From Cupriavidus pauculus (GTDB lineage Bacteria; Pseudomonadota; Gammaproteobacteria; Burkholderiales; Burkholderiaceae), in contig NZ_PJRP01000004.1 in the NCBI RefSeq assembly GCF_002858765.1, forward strand, positions 103,319 through 167,318: a stretch of DNA of 64,000 nt, read 5' to 3'. The translations under genes were made by a program, and so were the position numbers. Position 1 is the stretch's first letter. Each line of letters begins with the position of its first letter. Below the pieces are notes generated by a model. That model worked only from the letters and a program-made list of their open reading frames with translations, did not search any database and was not told the DNA's origin. Below are positions 17,747-27,199 of the stretch, in pieces.

Positions 17747-18922
17747 TCATTGGCAGAGAAAATCGATGAGACCTGCCAGCATGCGATCGCAGGCTTCGAT
17801 CTGCGCTAGATCCACATACTCGTCGGCCTTATGTGCGACTTCAATGCTTCCTGGTCCGCAGATTAAGACTGGCGTTTCGCTCCAACTCTGCTGGAACAGC
17901 CCCCCCTCGCTGCCATAGTCCACCTTGGCGCATGGGGTGCCGGGAGGGAGTAGCGAGGCGAGTACGCCGACTGCGGGAGAATCCTCGGGGGTGTCCAGAC
18001 TTGGATAACTGTTCGTCATCTGGATTTCCGGCAAGGGTGCCCCAGGATTCAATGCCTCATTTTTGACCCGTTCCTCTAGACGCTTCAGTATGCGCCTCAG
18101 GATTTTTTCGGGGTGATCGTCCGAGACGTTGCGAATCTCGAAACGGACTTCGCATTAGCTGGGGACGATGTTCAAGGCGCGCCCGCCTTGGATGACGCCG
18201 GCGTGGACGGTGCTATAGGGTACGCCGTAGCCCTCATCGCGTGGGCCGCTTTCGGCCAGTTCACGCTGAACGTCCCGTAGTGACGCGACCAGATCGCTGG
18301 CCATATGGATGGCGTTGAAGAAACGGGGCGCCAAGCCTGAGTGGCCTGCCTGACCGCAGCAGATCGCCCGGTAGGCAGCCTTCCCTTTGTGACCGGTGCC
18401 GATCCGCATCAGGGTCGGTTCGCCGACAATGCACAGGTAGGGTGCAGGTAAGGTGTTTTCCAGGCGGCGAAGCAGATGGCGTACGCCAACGCAGCCGATT
18501 TCTTCATCAAAGGACAGTGCCAACTGCAAGGGCCGCTGCAGCGGCCGCCGGGCGGCTGCCACCATCGCAGTGACGGCGCAGGCAACAAAGCCTTTCATAT
18601 CGGCTGTGCCGCGTCCGTAGATACGGCCATCGCGGTGCGTTGCCTCAAAAGGGGGCGATGTCCAAGGCTGTCCTTCCACCGGTACCACATCGGTATGACC
18701 TGAAAGCAAGACGCCTGGGACGCCGGCTGGACCAACCGTCGCAAACAGATTGGATCGGCTGGGGTCCTGCGGATCCGGGGCGAGTATCGATTCGATACCG
18801 GCACCCGCTAGGACATCCTGAACTTTCTGGATGAGTGCGAGGTTCGGGGTGAGGGAAACCGACGGGAAAGCAATGAGCGTGTCCAGTAGGGCAACGCTTG
18901 GGGACGTGGTTCGATTGTCCAT
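17747..18922 (-). pseudogene. M20 amidohydrolase (ArgE-like), broken by an in-frame stop
   Basis: A 391-codon reading frame of the acetylornithine deacetylase/succinyl-diaminopimelate desuccinylase family with one TAA at 18155-18157. The first part has the metal ligands in LSGHTDVVPVEG and YGRGTADMKGF and the catalytic Glu in FDEEIGCVG. It runs to NIVPS, then TAA, and continues in the same frame as CEVRFEIRNVSDDH through to GSIEVAHKADEYVD, which holds the last metal His. CAA to TAA at the usual Gln would explain the break. The first 255 residues alone lack the rest of the catalytic domain, so the gene is probably inactive unless the stop is an error or is read through. Confidence 0.85.
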
Positions 18923-18979
18923 CTTTGTCCTGGTTGATGGAGTACTTCCGCATATGGATTCATCGAGGAAGAAGACGCT

Positions 18980-19954
18980 TCATGCCGCCGATCTGGGCGC
19001 CTCGGCCATATGCGGATCGAAGAAGCTAGGCGCGCTCATTCCGGGTATGTATTGATCAGAGATGTAGGCGCGACAGCGTTCCATGAAGATTTTCGTCAGT
19101 CTGGATTGCTTCATCGGCTTGTAAGTCGCCAGGCCGAGCAGCATAGGTCGATGTGCGCCGGCAAGGCGGACACGTGCCATTCGTTTCCCATCAAGCGACT
19201 GATCGGATTTCGGACGTATGTTAAAGAGTCCGTAGCCAATGCCGTTAGCGACCAGGGCACGGACCACGTCGGTCGACTGCGAACGCGCCGCGATGTTCGG
19301 TGTCACGCCGGCTTTTTCAAACAACGAGGCGAAATAGTCGCGGCTCATCGGCATATCGAGCAAGACGTAGGGTTCGGGCGCCAACTCTTCGAAGGAGACG
19401 ATCTTCTGCTGTGCCAAGGGATGGACCTCGCTTACCAGGGCATATGGCGGCAGTGTCGCAAGGCTCTCGAACTGGATGTCATCTTCCAGGCGCAGGTCGT
19501 AGGTGATCGCCATGTCGAGCTCTAGCGCATGGAGCTTGTTCATCAAGACCTCCTGGTTGCCTTCTACCATCTGCACGTCGACCTTCTTAAAGGCCCGCGC
19601 AAAACCGAAGATGATCTCGGGTGCAATCATGGCGGTGAGTGACTGAAACACACCGACTCGCAAGGTGCCCTGGATGACGTCGCTGGAATCCGAGGCAATC
19701 TCATAGAGTTGGGACGACCGTCCGAGCATGTCTTCACAATGTTGTAGAACCAGCGAGCCGATGGTGGTAAGCCCAATGCCCTTGGACGGATGCCGAACGA
19801 AAAGCTGTGCGCCCAGTTCGGTCTCGATGTGCGCAATGGCTGCCGAGATCGATGGAGACGAAATATGAATCTGCGCTGACGCAGCGGCGATGCTGCCATG
19901 CTTCGCCGTTGCGACGAAATACTCCATCTGCCGTAGGGAAATGCGATTGAGCAT
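18980..19954 (-). CDS. LysR-family regulator
   Basis: A 324-residue LysR activator/repressor. The winged helix-turn-helix covers residues 1-65 (LRQMEYFVATAKHGSIAAAS and SISAAIAHIETELGAQLF), followed by the usual linker helix and a periplasmic-binding-fold effector domain. It lies between the broken M20 gene and the DUF1028/RidA pair on the same strand. It probably controls those genes and perhaps the nearby ABC importer; the ligand is unknown. Confidence 0.9.
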   Translation of the reverse strand: MLNRISLRQMEYFVATAKHGSIAAASAQIHISSPSISAAIAHIETELGAQLFVRHPSKGIGLTTIGSLVLQHCEDMLGRSSQLYEIASDSSDVIQGTLRVGVFQSLTAMIAPEIIFGFARAFKKVDVQMVEGNQEVLMNKLHALELDMAITYDLRLEDDIQFESLATLPPYALVSEVHPLAQQKIVSFEELAPEPYVLLDMPMSRDYFASLFEKAGVTPNIAARSQSTDVVRALVANGIGYGLFNIRPKSDQSLDGKRMARVRLAGAHRPMLLGLATYKPMKQSRLTKIFMERCRAYISDQYIPGMSAPSFFDPHMAEAPRSAA

Positions 19955-20065
19955 GTCGAGATCGATAAGGAGGGGGGTACGATCCAGTGTACTGGAGATC
20001 GTTGCCCCTTTCGATACCGACCTTCGGTCGGCGATGTCACGCTGTCGTTTGGTGCGTCGCAGCGC

Positions 20066-20737
20066 TCACAGATTTCCGGGAACGCCAAAACTGGGCGCTG
20101 CGCTGGGATCGATGGCGCGCTTGACATAGTCTTTCTGCTGCGGGGCATACACTTGCCAGACCGCATAGAGTGCCTCGACCGGATTGTTCTCCACCCAGTC
20201 GAGGCGCAGATCTACGACAGGCCAGTTCTGCGCGTCGTATACCAACAAGCCTGCCGAATGCACCGGACCTTCCTCGCCGCCGGCTTCCTGGCCGGCAAGC
20301 ATGGCACGCATCAGCCTTTCCGCCAGCACGCCTTCGGTCTGCTCGAACGCTGACAGCATGGCTTGTGGCACATCACGTGTCGCTAGCATATTGCCCGCGC
20401 ATGCGGCATGGGCGCCGACGACGCTTGCCAGGGTGCCCAGCGCCTTGTCGCCCGTGAAGACGACAGGCGGATTGTGCGTATCGATCACCATGAGCTGACG
20501 ATACTCGATGTTGGCGCGCGTCCTTAATTCAGTGATTGCGCGCTCTGGGCTGAGGCCGCTGGATATCAGATCCAGGGCGAGGGGACCCAGATCGGGATCG
20601 GTAATGTTCTGGCTCGCAGCGGCCCCAACCCCTTTGCGGCCGCGGATGCAGCGCGATGCAACCGCCGGCGACGAGGATGCGACTGCGGCGCCAAACTGGC
20701 CTGTGGCGGGGCACCGGGCGATGATGGAAAAGGTCAT
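20066..20737 (-). CDS. DUF1028 family protein
   Basis: A 223-residue protein starting MTFSIIARCPATGQFGAAVA, then SQNITDPDLGPLALDLI and TGDKALGTLASVVGAHAACAGN. This is the DUF1028 family, which has an Ntn-hydrolase-like fold and whose activity is unproven. It starts six bases after the RidA stop, so the two are cotranscribed. DUF1028 genes often sit beside RidA, M20 peptidases and ABC importers, which is the company here. Confidence 0.88.
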   Translation of the reverse strand: MTFSIIARCPATGQFGAAVASSSPAVASRCIRGRKGVGAAASQNITDPDLGPLALDLISSGLSPERAITELRTRANIEYRQLMVIDTHNPPVVFTGDKALGTLASVVGAHAACAGNMLATRDVPQAMLSAFEQTEGVLAERLMRAMLAGQEAGGEEGPVHSAGLLVYDAQNWPVVDLRLDWVENNPVEALYAVWQVYAPQQKDYVKRAIDPSAAPSFGVPGNL

Positions 20738-20743
20738 GGTGGC

Positions 20744-21157
20744 TCAGTCTGGGATGACAGCGGTGGCGTCGATTTCAACCAGCCATTCGGGACGGGCCAG
20801 AGCGGATACGACGATGCCGGTCGACACTGGGAAAACACCCTTCAGCCATTGGCCTACGACGCGATACACCGGCTCGCGGTAGCGAGGGTCGATGATGTAG
20901 ATCGTGATCTTGCAGATGTCCTCCAGTTCGCCGCCGGCTTCCTTGAGCAGCATCGCTATGTTGGACATTGCCTGCTCTGCCTGCCCAGCGACGTCGCCGA
21001 TGCACACACTCTCCGAGGTGTCGAGATTCTGGCCTATCTGCCCTCGCAAGAATACGGTGCTGCCTCGCGCGACGACGGCTTGGCAGAGATCGTTGTTCAG
21101 ATTCTGTTCAGGGTAGGTAACTTTCGTATTGAAGGTGCGGATCCGGGTGTGCTTCAT
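20744..21157 (-). CDS. RidA/YjgF family enamine/imine deaminase
   Basis: A 137-residue protein from the ATG at 21157. It has LRGQIGQNLDT, QAEQAMSNIAMLLKEAGG and the closing LARPEWLVEIDATAVI with the conserved Arg near residue 121 that binds the substrate carboxylate. RidA proteins hydrolyse reactive enamines or imines from amino-acid oxidation. As the first gene of the minus-strand unit it points to a pathway that makes such an intermediate. A 12-residue N-terminal extension is possible but not typical. Confidence 0.9.
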   Translation of the reverse strand: MKHTRIRTFNTKVTYPEQNLNNDLCQAVVARGSTVFLRGQIGQNLDTSESVCIGDVAGQAEQAMSNIAMLLKEAGGELEDICKITIYIIDPRYREPVYRVVGQWLKGVFPVSTGIVVSALARPEWLVEIDATAVIPD

Positions 21158-21755
21158 GGTCGATTCAGTCCGGTTGATTGGGTGACAGGACATCGGGGCG
21201 ATGTGGCACCCCTGCGTGCATAGTCGTCCGCGGCGCCCGGCGACACCATTTTTATTTTCCGGCTGACCGTTTAGGAATTTCCGAATAACACCGATCCGCG
21301 AATGGGCGCTAGCCTTTTTCCAGAAGTCGGAACCTTTCGCAACCCCATCGGAAAAGGCGAGGCACCCCTACAAAAAAGCTGACTTGGCCGCACGGTAGGA
21401 CTTTTACATCATGGCTTCGGAAGCTCGATGGAATTGGGTTGCAGTCGATCCAGTAGTTGCAACTTCGTTGTTGCACCGAACTAATTCCTACCGCGAGGTC
21501 AATTTTGTTGCGTTGCACCAGCATGGCGCACGACGCGACATTGATGGCGAAATTTAAGCGCCGTATTAGGGAATTCCCGCGGGGCCCGTACGGTAACACC
21601 GACGCGTTGCTTGTCGAGTCGGCGAGCACTGATTGGAAAAGTCGCCAAGCTCTGCGACCGACGGGAAAACTCAACAGCTCGAAGAGGCTTCGTTTCTAGA
21701 CACCGTATTTCATATTTTGGCAAATCTAACAGACTGATGTCATTGGGAGAGTTAA
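21158..21755. other. Divergent regulatory region
   Basis: About 600 bases between the RidA unit (minus) and the ABC importer (plus), longer than usual for this window. I find no convincing gene on either strand. The last 60 bases are AT-rich (CATATTTTGGCAAATC) and likely hold the importer promoter; GGGAGAG precedes its ATG. LysR sites are expected here but cannot be named by eye. Confidence 0.4.
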
Positions 21756-22781
21756 ATGGTATTTCGTAAAATTCTGACGTGCTTCGCAATTTCCGCAGCG
21801 CTTGGTAGCACGGCAGTCCGCGCACAGGACGCTTTGGTGGTCAGCACCTGGGGAGGAAGCTTCCGCGACCTCATCGATGAAAGTATCGGAAAAGAATTCA
21901 CGCGGCAAACCGGCGTGCCGGTGAAGTACATCACCGGCGGTACCATTGATCGCCTGAATAAGGCGAAGCTTGCCTCCAAACCTGAGAGCGACGTGACGTT
22001 CACGACGTCACACGTCGGCTGGCTCTATGCCAACGGGAATCTTTTCGAAAAGCTGGATACGAGCAAGATCCCAAATTACAAGCATCTTGTGGATCGCGCA
22101 AAAATCAGCCCCTACCATATCGGTAGCTGGGCGTATGTCTATACCATTGGTTATCGCCCCGACTTGGTGTCACCAAGTATCAAGTTCGATAGCTGGAACG
22201 ATCTATGGAATCCGGCCCTGAAAAGCAAGATTGGTGTGCCAGATTTTGATCCGAGCCATGTCGTTGCGGTTTCGGCCATGTTGGCTGGCGGCGATGCACA
22301 GAGCTGGGAGAAAGGTCAGAACAAACTCAAAGCGCTCAAGCCAAACTTTAAGGCGTTCTACACGAATGACGCCAATGCACAGCAATTGATCGCCTCGGGC
22401 GAGACGCCGGTGCAGGTCATCCTGTCAATCAACGCGTATCACATGATCAGTCAAGGTGTGCCCATCACCTTGGCGACGCCGAAAGAAGGCCCAGTACTCG
22501 GCGTCGATACCCTGGCCATTACGAAGGGCTCTACCAAGGCCGACCTGGCTTACAAGTTCATAAACATCGCATTGACCCCTGACGTCCAATCGAAGATCGT
22601 CGCCTTGAAAAAGGCGAGTCCCGTCATCGACGACGCGAAGGTTTCGCCTGAGGACGCCAAGCTGCCGGGAGTGTTCACGACGAAGGATCAATGGGACAAG
22701 GCCATTGTCGTCAACGACAAGCTGCGCGCGGAGAAGACCGCGGAATGGCGGAAATGGTTTACGGAAAACGTGATGAACTGA
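21756..22781 (+). CDS. ABC importer substrate-binding protein, PotD-type
   Basis: A 341-residue periplasmic protein. A signal peptide covers residues 1-23 (cleavage after VRA), then LVVSTWGGSFRDLIDESIGK opens the mature domain, as in the spermidine/putrescine-type binding family. Later landmarks are GSWAYVYTIGYRPDLV and DTLAITKGSTKADLAYKFIN. It captures an amine or small organic ligand for the two permeases after it. The cognate ATPase is probably the one at 13.6-14.8 kb. Confidence 0.9.
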   Translation: MVFRKILTCFAISAALGSTAVRAQDALVVSTWGGSFRDLIDESIGKEFTRQTGVPVKYITGGTIDRLNKAKLASKPESDVTFTTSHVGWLYANGNLFEKLDTSKIPNYKHLVDRAKISPYHIGSWAYVYTIGYRPDLVSPSIKFDSWNDLWNPALKSKIGVPDFDPSHVVAVSAMLAGGDAQSWEKGQNKLKALKPNFKAFYTNDANAQQLIASGETPVQVILSINAYHMISQGVPITLATPKEGPVLGVDTLAITKGSTKADLAYKFINIALTPDVQSKIVALKKASPVIDDAKVSPEDAKLPGVFTTKDQWDKAIVVNDKLRAEKTAEWRKWFTENVMN

Positions 22782-22877
22782 ACCTGGTACCAAGGATAGG
22801 TATCGAAGGAGGGCGGTGGCGGTCATGCGCCGCGCGCCGCTCCCTCGCTGATTGATCATCAGAAATAAGGTTTGAGA

Positions 22878-23726
22878 ATGCGCTCCCATCCACGAGCCTG
22901 GCTTGTTTCCCCTGCATTACTTGTCGCGCTTTGCATCGCAGTATCGCTGATTGCGGTCCTGCAATTCAGTTTCCGCGCGTACGTCCCTGGATCTCTGGAT
23001 GTCGGCGGATTCACGTTCGCTAACTTTGGGGACCTAACCAAATCGATCTATCTAGACGCGTTTTCCAACACCTTGCGGCTGAGTGTGGAGACGACGGTGT
23101 TCTCGCTCCTGGCGTCGTATCCACTGGCCTATGCCCTGGTGCGCGTCAGGAGCCGAGCGCTCAAGTCCTTTATCTTGGTGGTTTCCATTACGCCCCTGTT
23201 TTTGGGGGAGATTGTCCGGACCTACTCGTGGATCGCGGTGCTTGGCAGCAATGGCTTCATCAATGGCACGCTGCGAAAGATGGGCCTGATCGATGCGCCG
23301 CTGGAACTCATGTTCACGCATTTGGGCGTATTGGTTGCCCTTGTGCATGTGACGATTCCCGTGGTGGTCCTGATGCTGGCCACAGCGATTTCGCATATCA
23401 ACCGAGACTACGAGAAAGCCGCCCAGAGTCTGGGCGCCGGTCCGGTGAGAACCTTCCTGACGGTCACGCTTCCGCTTTCGATACCGGGCATTCTCGCTAG
23501 TATTACAACTGCATTCGCCTGGACCTTCAGTGCGTTTGCCACACCTCAGATGATTGGCGGTGGTCGCGTGCCAACGGTTTCGACGTTGGTGTATCAACTC
23601 GGCTTCGCTTCCATGAACTTTCCGCTAGCCGCCAGCCTGAGTGTGGTGGGACTGCCGTTGACAACGGCAGCGCTCTTTTCCTTGGGGCTGTTCACCAAGC
23701 GATTGAAAGCCTTCGGGGAGCATTGA
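22878..23726 (+). CDS. ABC importer permease, PotB-type
   Basis: A 282-residue inner-membrane protein with six or so hydrophobic segments. The cytoplasmic coupling motif is YEKAAQSLGAGPVRTFLTVT followed by LPLSIPG, the EAA loop of type I importers. The ATG at 22878 follows AAGG at a good distance; a TTG two codons earlier is the alternative. It lies about 95 bases after the binding protein and ends one base before the next start, so the two permeases are cotranslated. Confidence 0.9.
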   Translation: MRSHPRAWLVSPALLVALCIAVSLIAVLQFSFRAYVPGSLDVGGFTFANFGDLTKSIYLDAFSNTLRLSVETTVFSLLASYPLAYALVRVRSRALKSFILVVSITPLFLGEIVRTYSWIAVLGSNGFINGTLRKMGLIDAPLELMFTHLGVLVALVHVTIPVVVLMLATAISHINRDYEKAAQSLGAGPVRTFLTVTLPLSIPGILASITTAFAWTFSAFATPQMIGGGRVPTVSTLVYQLGFASMNFPLAASLSVVGLPLTTAALFSLGLFTKRLKAFGEH

Positions 23727-23727
23727 A

Positions 23728-24549
23728 ATGAGAATCAAAAGCGCTTTGCCGTTTCCGATGCGTGTTGCGGGCCCCTTGCTCGTCTGCTTGCTTCTCTCGT
23801 TTGTGCTGTTGCCGGTCGTGGTGGTTGGGATCGCCGCCTTTAACGAGAAGGCGATCATCACTTTTCCGCCTGAATCTTATTCGCTGACGTGGTTTGCACG
23901 TGTATTCAGTTATCCGGATTTCCGGGAGGGATTCCGCGCCAGCCTCGTGGTCACGGGATGGTCCTCACTCATTGCGCTCGTTGTGGGCACGTGTCTTTCC
24001 ATCGCCGTCAAACGTCTGGATTTCCGCGGTAAGCAGGCGCTTCTGGCGATCTTGCATTCCCCCCTTGTGGTGCCACATTTCACGCTGGGACTGGGGTTGC
24101 TTATTCTGGTTTCACAGGCATCCATAGACCGCTCATATGGCATTGTCATCTTGTGTCACGTGATGCTGGTGCTGCCGTTTGTGCTGAAGAGTGTCTATGT
24201 ATCTATGGAGAACCTGGATGCGAGGTTGGAACAAGCGGCAGCAAGTCTCGGTGGCTCGCCGCTGAAGGTGTTTGCTACGATTACGATTCCACTGCTCGCT
24301 CCCGGATTGTTCGGGGGGTGGCTGTTTGCGGCAATCATGTCGTTCAGCGAATTTACCGCCTCGCTTTTCGTTACGACGCAAGACACGCAGACACTGCCGG
24401 TGTCCATGTACAACTATGTCAGGGAATTCGCGGATCCGACACTGGCCGCACTGTCGGTCGTCTATATTGCCGTGACGGCGAGCGTGCTTGCCTTTGCGAA
24501 CTATTTTCTCGGGCTGGGGAAGATCCTCAATATAGAGGAAGGGCATTGA
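23728..24549 (+). CDS. ABC importer permease, PotC-type
   Basis: A 273-residue inner-membrane permease, second half of the transmembrane dimer. The EAA-type coupling loop reads LEQAAASLGGSPLKVFATIT followed by IPLLAPGLFGGWL. Six membrane segments are visible. GGGGAG lies just before the start, inside the end of the previous gene. It is the last gene of the importer unit; no ATPase follows. Confidence 0.9.
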   Translation: MRIKSALPFPMRVAGPLLVCLLLSFVLLPVVVVGIAAFNEKAIITFPPESYSLTWFARVFSYPDFREGFRASLVVTGWSSLIALVVGTCLSIAVKRLDFRGKQALLAILHSPLVVPHFTLGLGLLILVSQASIDRSYGIVILCHVMLVLPFVLKSVYVSMENLDARLEQAAASLGGSPLKVFATITIPLLAPGLFGGWLFAAIMSFSEFTASLFVTTQDTQTLPVSMYNYVREFADPTLAALSVVYIAVTASVLAFANYFLGLGKILNIEEGH

Positions 24550-24599
24550 AGATTGTCTGTGCTCTCACAGCGCGTCGTCGCCAACGTCCAACGAGTATT

Positions 24600-24930
24600 C
24601 TGGAATCCGGACCTTGGCGACGTTGCGATGTCCAAGGCGGGATTCAATTTCACCGTGAGTCACTGCTTCTGGCACAGGATATCGAAAATCCAGAAAGGAT
24701 GTTCGTGGTCCACGCCATTTATCGATTACAGCATTCGAGTTAGTGAGCGGTAACGGAGCGGCGGGGCCGGCAAGGGTTCTCGTGTTCCATAGCACGAAGG
24801 GGATTTGCCACTGGCGCTGCTGGCTGCGGGCGGAACCCATACCGCAAGGTTCGGGGAACGCAAAGTGGCAAGCGGCTGAGCCTGTCTTGGTCATTCAAGA
24901 CAGGAGTCACATCAGTTGGCTTGCCGCCTG
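24600..24930 (+). pseudogene. Decayed duplicate of the CAP-domain gene 3' end
   Basis: This stretch matches the last 400 bases of the intact CAP-domain gene (28970-29375) with substitutions and deletions. Examples are GGATTCAATTTC and GATATCGAA in the same order, then GGCAAGGGTNCTCGTGT and CGTTCAAGAC-like ends. In pieces it translates as DVQGGIQF, DIENPERMFVVHA and GNGAAGPARVLVFHSTKG, against DVQVGFNF, DIEHPGRPLMVYA and GNGTEVPARVLVSHSAKA. The frame shifts at least twice, so it cannot be expressed as one protein. Confidence 0.7.
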
Positions 24931-25472
24931 CCGGACGATGCAACGCTAGCTAGCGCACGACCGGCGATGCAGGAATTCCACAACCAGGTTGGTCGTTGCC
25001 TGTGGCTGCTCTTCCGTAATCCAGTGACCGCAGTCCGGAATGATCACGTCTTCGACATCGTCGGCAGCGCTTCGGATCACATTCCCGATCATCGTGCCGA
25101 ATGTTGCTTCGCCGCCTAAGGCCAGGACCGGCATCTGGAGCTTGCCCTGTGCAAGGAACGTTCTGTTGTCGACCGCATCCTGGCTGAAAGCTAAGAACTG
25201 GGCAAAGCTTGCTCGCATTGCACCGGGTTGCGCATAGAGGGCAGCAAAGTGCTGGCGCTTGACTTCATCAAACCGCCTCGGGTCTCGGGAGAGTTCGTTC
25301 CAAAAGCGATCGAGATAGATGCGCTCGCGCCCAGCGACCAAACGTTCCATGTCATGACCACCAAAGCCAAAGTGCCACATGGATGGATCCTGTTTGATCG
25401 GAATGCGCGGCAAACCTCGGCCTTTAGGCCGGGGAAGGATAGCGCGGACGCCAAAGGCGTTCCTTGCTGCGT

Positions 25473-25889
25473 CTAATGTGGCGTTTTCTGTTGCTCGATG
25501 TATTGGCGCACGATCTCGATAGGCGCACCTCCACAGCTTCCGGCAAAGTAGGACGGCGACCATAGCGCACTACCCCAGAGCTTTTTGCGGATGCTGGGGT
25601 AACGTTTCTGCCGGATCATTCGGCTCGAAACACCCTTCAAGCTGTTCACCAGCGATGAGATGGCAACCTTTGGGGGGTAGTTCACTAGCAGGTGCACATG
25701 GTCGTCCTCGCCATCGAACTCGACGAGTTCGGACTCGAAGTCTCGACAGATGCTGGCGAAGATGCTTCGCATGTCGTCCAGAATTTCCTTGGTGAACACG
25801 TCACGTCGGTACTTCGTAACGAAGACCAAATGGACATGCATCAGGAAGACGCAATGTCGGCCATGCCGGATGTCTTGGTTTGTGCTCAT
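25473..25889 (-). CDS. tnpA: IS200/IS605-family transposase TnpA (Y1 HUH)
   Basis: A 138-residue single-strand transposase of the HUH class. It opens MSTNQDIRHGRHCVFLMHVH and LVFVTKYRRDVF, has the metal-binding His-x-His in GEDDHVHLLV near residue 65, and the nucleophilic Tyr in IVRQYIEQQ close to the end. This Y1 enzyme excises and inserts the element as single-stranded circles. The start is 22 bases from that of tnpB, in the opposite direction, as in IS605-type elements. No disruption is visible. Confidence 0.93.
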   Translation of the reverse strand: MSTNQDIRHGRHCVFLMHVHLVFVTKYRRDVFTKEILDDMRSIFASICRDFESELVEFDGEDDHVHLLVNYPPKVAISSLVNSLKGVSSRMIRQKRYPSIRKKLWGSALWSPSYFAGSCGGAPIEIVRQYIEQQKTPH

Positions 25890-25911
25890 AGACCAAGAGT
25901 ACAATACCCCG

Positions 25912-27129
25912 ATGCAACGGCTCCAAGCCTTTAAGTTCGAACTCATGTCGACCGGCGCGCAGCAGCGCGATATGCGCCGCTTCGCCGGGGCTTGCCGGTT
26001 CGTCTTCAACAAGGCATTGGCGTTGCAGAAGGAAAACTACGAAGCCGGTGGCAAGTTCATTGGCTATGTGGCGATGGCCAAGCGCCTGACCGAGTGGCGC
26101 AACGGCTCGGAGACTCCTTGGCTCAAGGATTCCCCTGTTCACCCGCTGCAACATGCGTTGAAGGACTTGGAGCGGGCTTACAAGAACTTCTTCGCCAAGC
26201 GTGCCGCCTTCCCGAAGTTCAAGAAGCGTGGACAACGCGACAGCTTTCGCTACCCCGACCCGAAGCAGATCAAGCTCGACCAGGCCAACAGCCGTGTCTT
26301 TCTGCCCAAACTTGGGTGGCTTCGATACCGCAACAGCCGGGAGGTGCTGGGCGCAGTGCGCAATGCCACGGTCAGCCTGAGCGCGGGCAAATGGTTCGTC
26401 TCGATTCAGACCGAGCGCGAGGTTGAACAGCCGGTGCCACAGGCAACAAGTGCGGTCGGCATCGACATGGGCATCGCCCGTTTCGCCACGATGAGCGACG
26501 GCAGCTTCCTGGCCCCGCTCAATTGCTTCAAGCGGCACGAAGCCCGGCTGCGCCGTGCGCAGCGTGCGATGAGCCGTAAAGTGAAGTTTGGCAACAACTG
26601 GAAGAAGGCCAAATCCAGAATCCAGCGCATCCATGCCCGCATCGGCAATGCCCGCCGCGACTACCTGCACAAAGCCACGACCGCGATTAGCCAAAACCAC
26701 GCGATGGTGTGTATCGAGGACTTGCAGGTGCGGAACATGTCCAAGTCGGCGGCCGGCAGTACCGATGCTCCAGGCAAGAGCATTCGGGCTAAGTCCGGGC
26801 TGAACAAATCCATCCTCGATCAGGGTTGGTTCGAATTCCGCCGCCAACTGGACTACAAGGTGGCATGGAACGGCGGCTGGCTAGTGGCCGTGCCGCCGCA
26901 GAACACAAGCCGGACGTGTCCGGCGTGCGATTGCGTGAGCGAGGACAACCGCAAGACGCAGGCGAACTTCGCTTGCGTCGGCTGCGGTTTCGAGGAAAAC
27001 GCCGATATAGTTGGCGCGATCAATATACTGGCGCGAGGTCATCGCGTTGCAGCCTGTGGAGAGCCGGTGCGGTCGGGCCGCTCTGCGAAGCAGGAACCCG
27101 CCGAAGCGGCTGTGCAACTCACCGCGTAG
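25912..27129 (+). CDS. tnpB: TnpB, RNA-guided nuclease of the IS605 family
   Basis: 405 residues from the ATG at 25912 (MQRLQAFKFELM). An N-terminal helix-rich region (FAGACRFVFNKALALQ) precedes the RuvC-like nuclease: first Asp in VGIDMGIARFA, Glu in VCIEDLQVRNM, and last Asp in ENADIVGAINI. A four-Cys zinc ribbon (CPAC, later CVGC) lies between the last two. All catalytic positions are present, so the enzyme may be active. TnpB proteins cut DNA next to the element's target motif, guided by RNA from the element's right end. Confidence 0.93.
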   Translation: MQRLQAFKFELMSTGAQQRDMRRFAGACRFVFNKALALQKENYEAGGKFIGYVAMAKRLTEWRNGSETPWLKDSPVHPLQHALKDLERAYKNFFAKRAAFPKFKKRGQRDSFRYPDPKQIKLDQANSRVFLPKLGWLRYRNSREVLGAVRNATVSLSAGKWFVSIQTEREVEQPVPQATSAVGIDMGIARFATMSDGSFLAPLNCFKRHEARLRRAQRAMSRKVKFGNNWKKAKSRIQRIHARIGNARRDYLHKATTAISQNHAMVCIEDLQVRNMSKSAAGSTDAPGKSIRAKSGLNKSILDQGWFEFRRQLDYKVAWNGGWLVAVPPQNTSRTCPACDCVSEDNRKTQANFACVGCGFEENADIVGAINILARGHRVAACGEPVRSGRSAKQEPAEAAVQLTA

Positions 27130-27199
27130 CCGCCGTAGGAATCCCTTTCCTTTCCGCCGAAAGGCGGCGACCGAAGGTCGAGGGAGGGGAGGATGTCAA
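27040..27199 (+). ncRNA. Predicted omega RNA (reRNA) of TnpB
   Basis: By analogy with ISDra2-type elements, the guide RNA comes from the 3' end of tnpB and the right end. The right end contains two compact hairpins: CCGCC-GAAA-GGCGG at 27154-27167 and CGACC-GAA-GGTCG at 27168-27180, then GATGTCAA. The guide would be the flank after 27199. The 5' boundary is a guess; no RNA data are available. Confidence 0.45.

Larger units (their letters stand above)
25399..27199 (+). mobile_element. IS200/IS605-family insertion sequence, complete
   Basis: An element of 1801 bases with divergent tnpA and tnpB. The left flank ends TTGAT (25394-25398), the element's right end is GATGTCAA, and the interrupted gene is restored in frame by removing exactly 25399-27199, so no target duplication was made. 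A subterminal hairpin lies at 25415-25434 (CCTCGGCC, TTTA, GGCCGGGG) on the left and two at 27154-27167 and 27168-27180 on the right. Both transposon proteins look intact. Confidence 0.9.

Noticed and set aside
25801..26847. 348-residue minus-strand frame across tnpB
   Set aside because: Antisense shadow of tnpB, which has all RuvC and zinc-ribbon residues.
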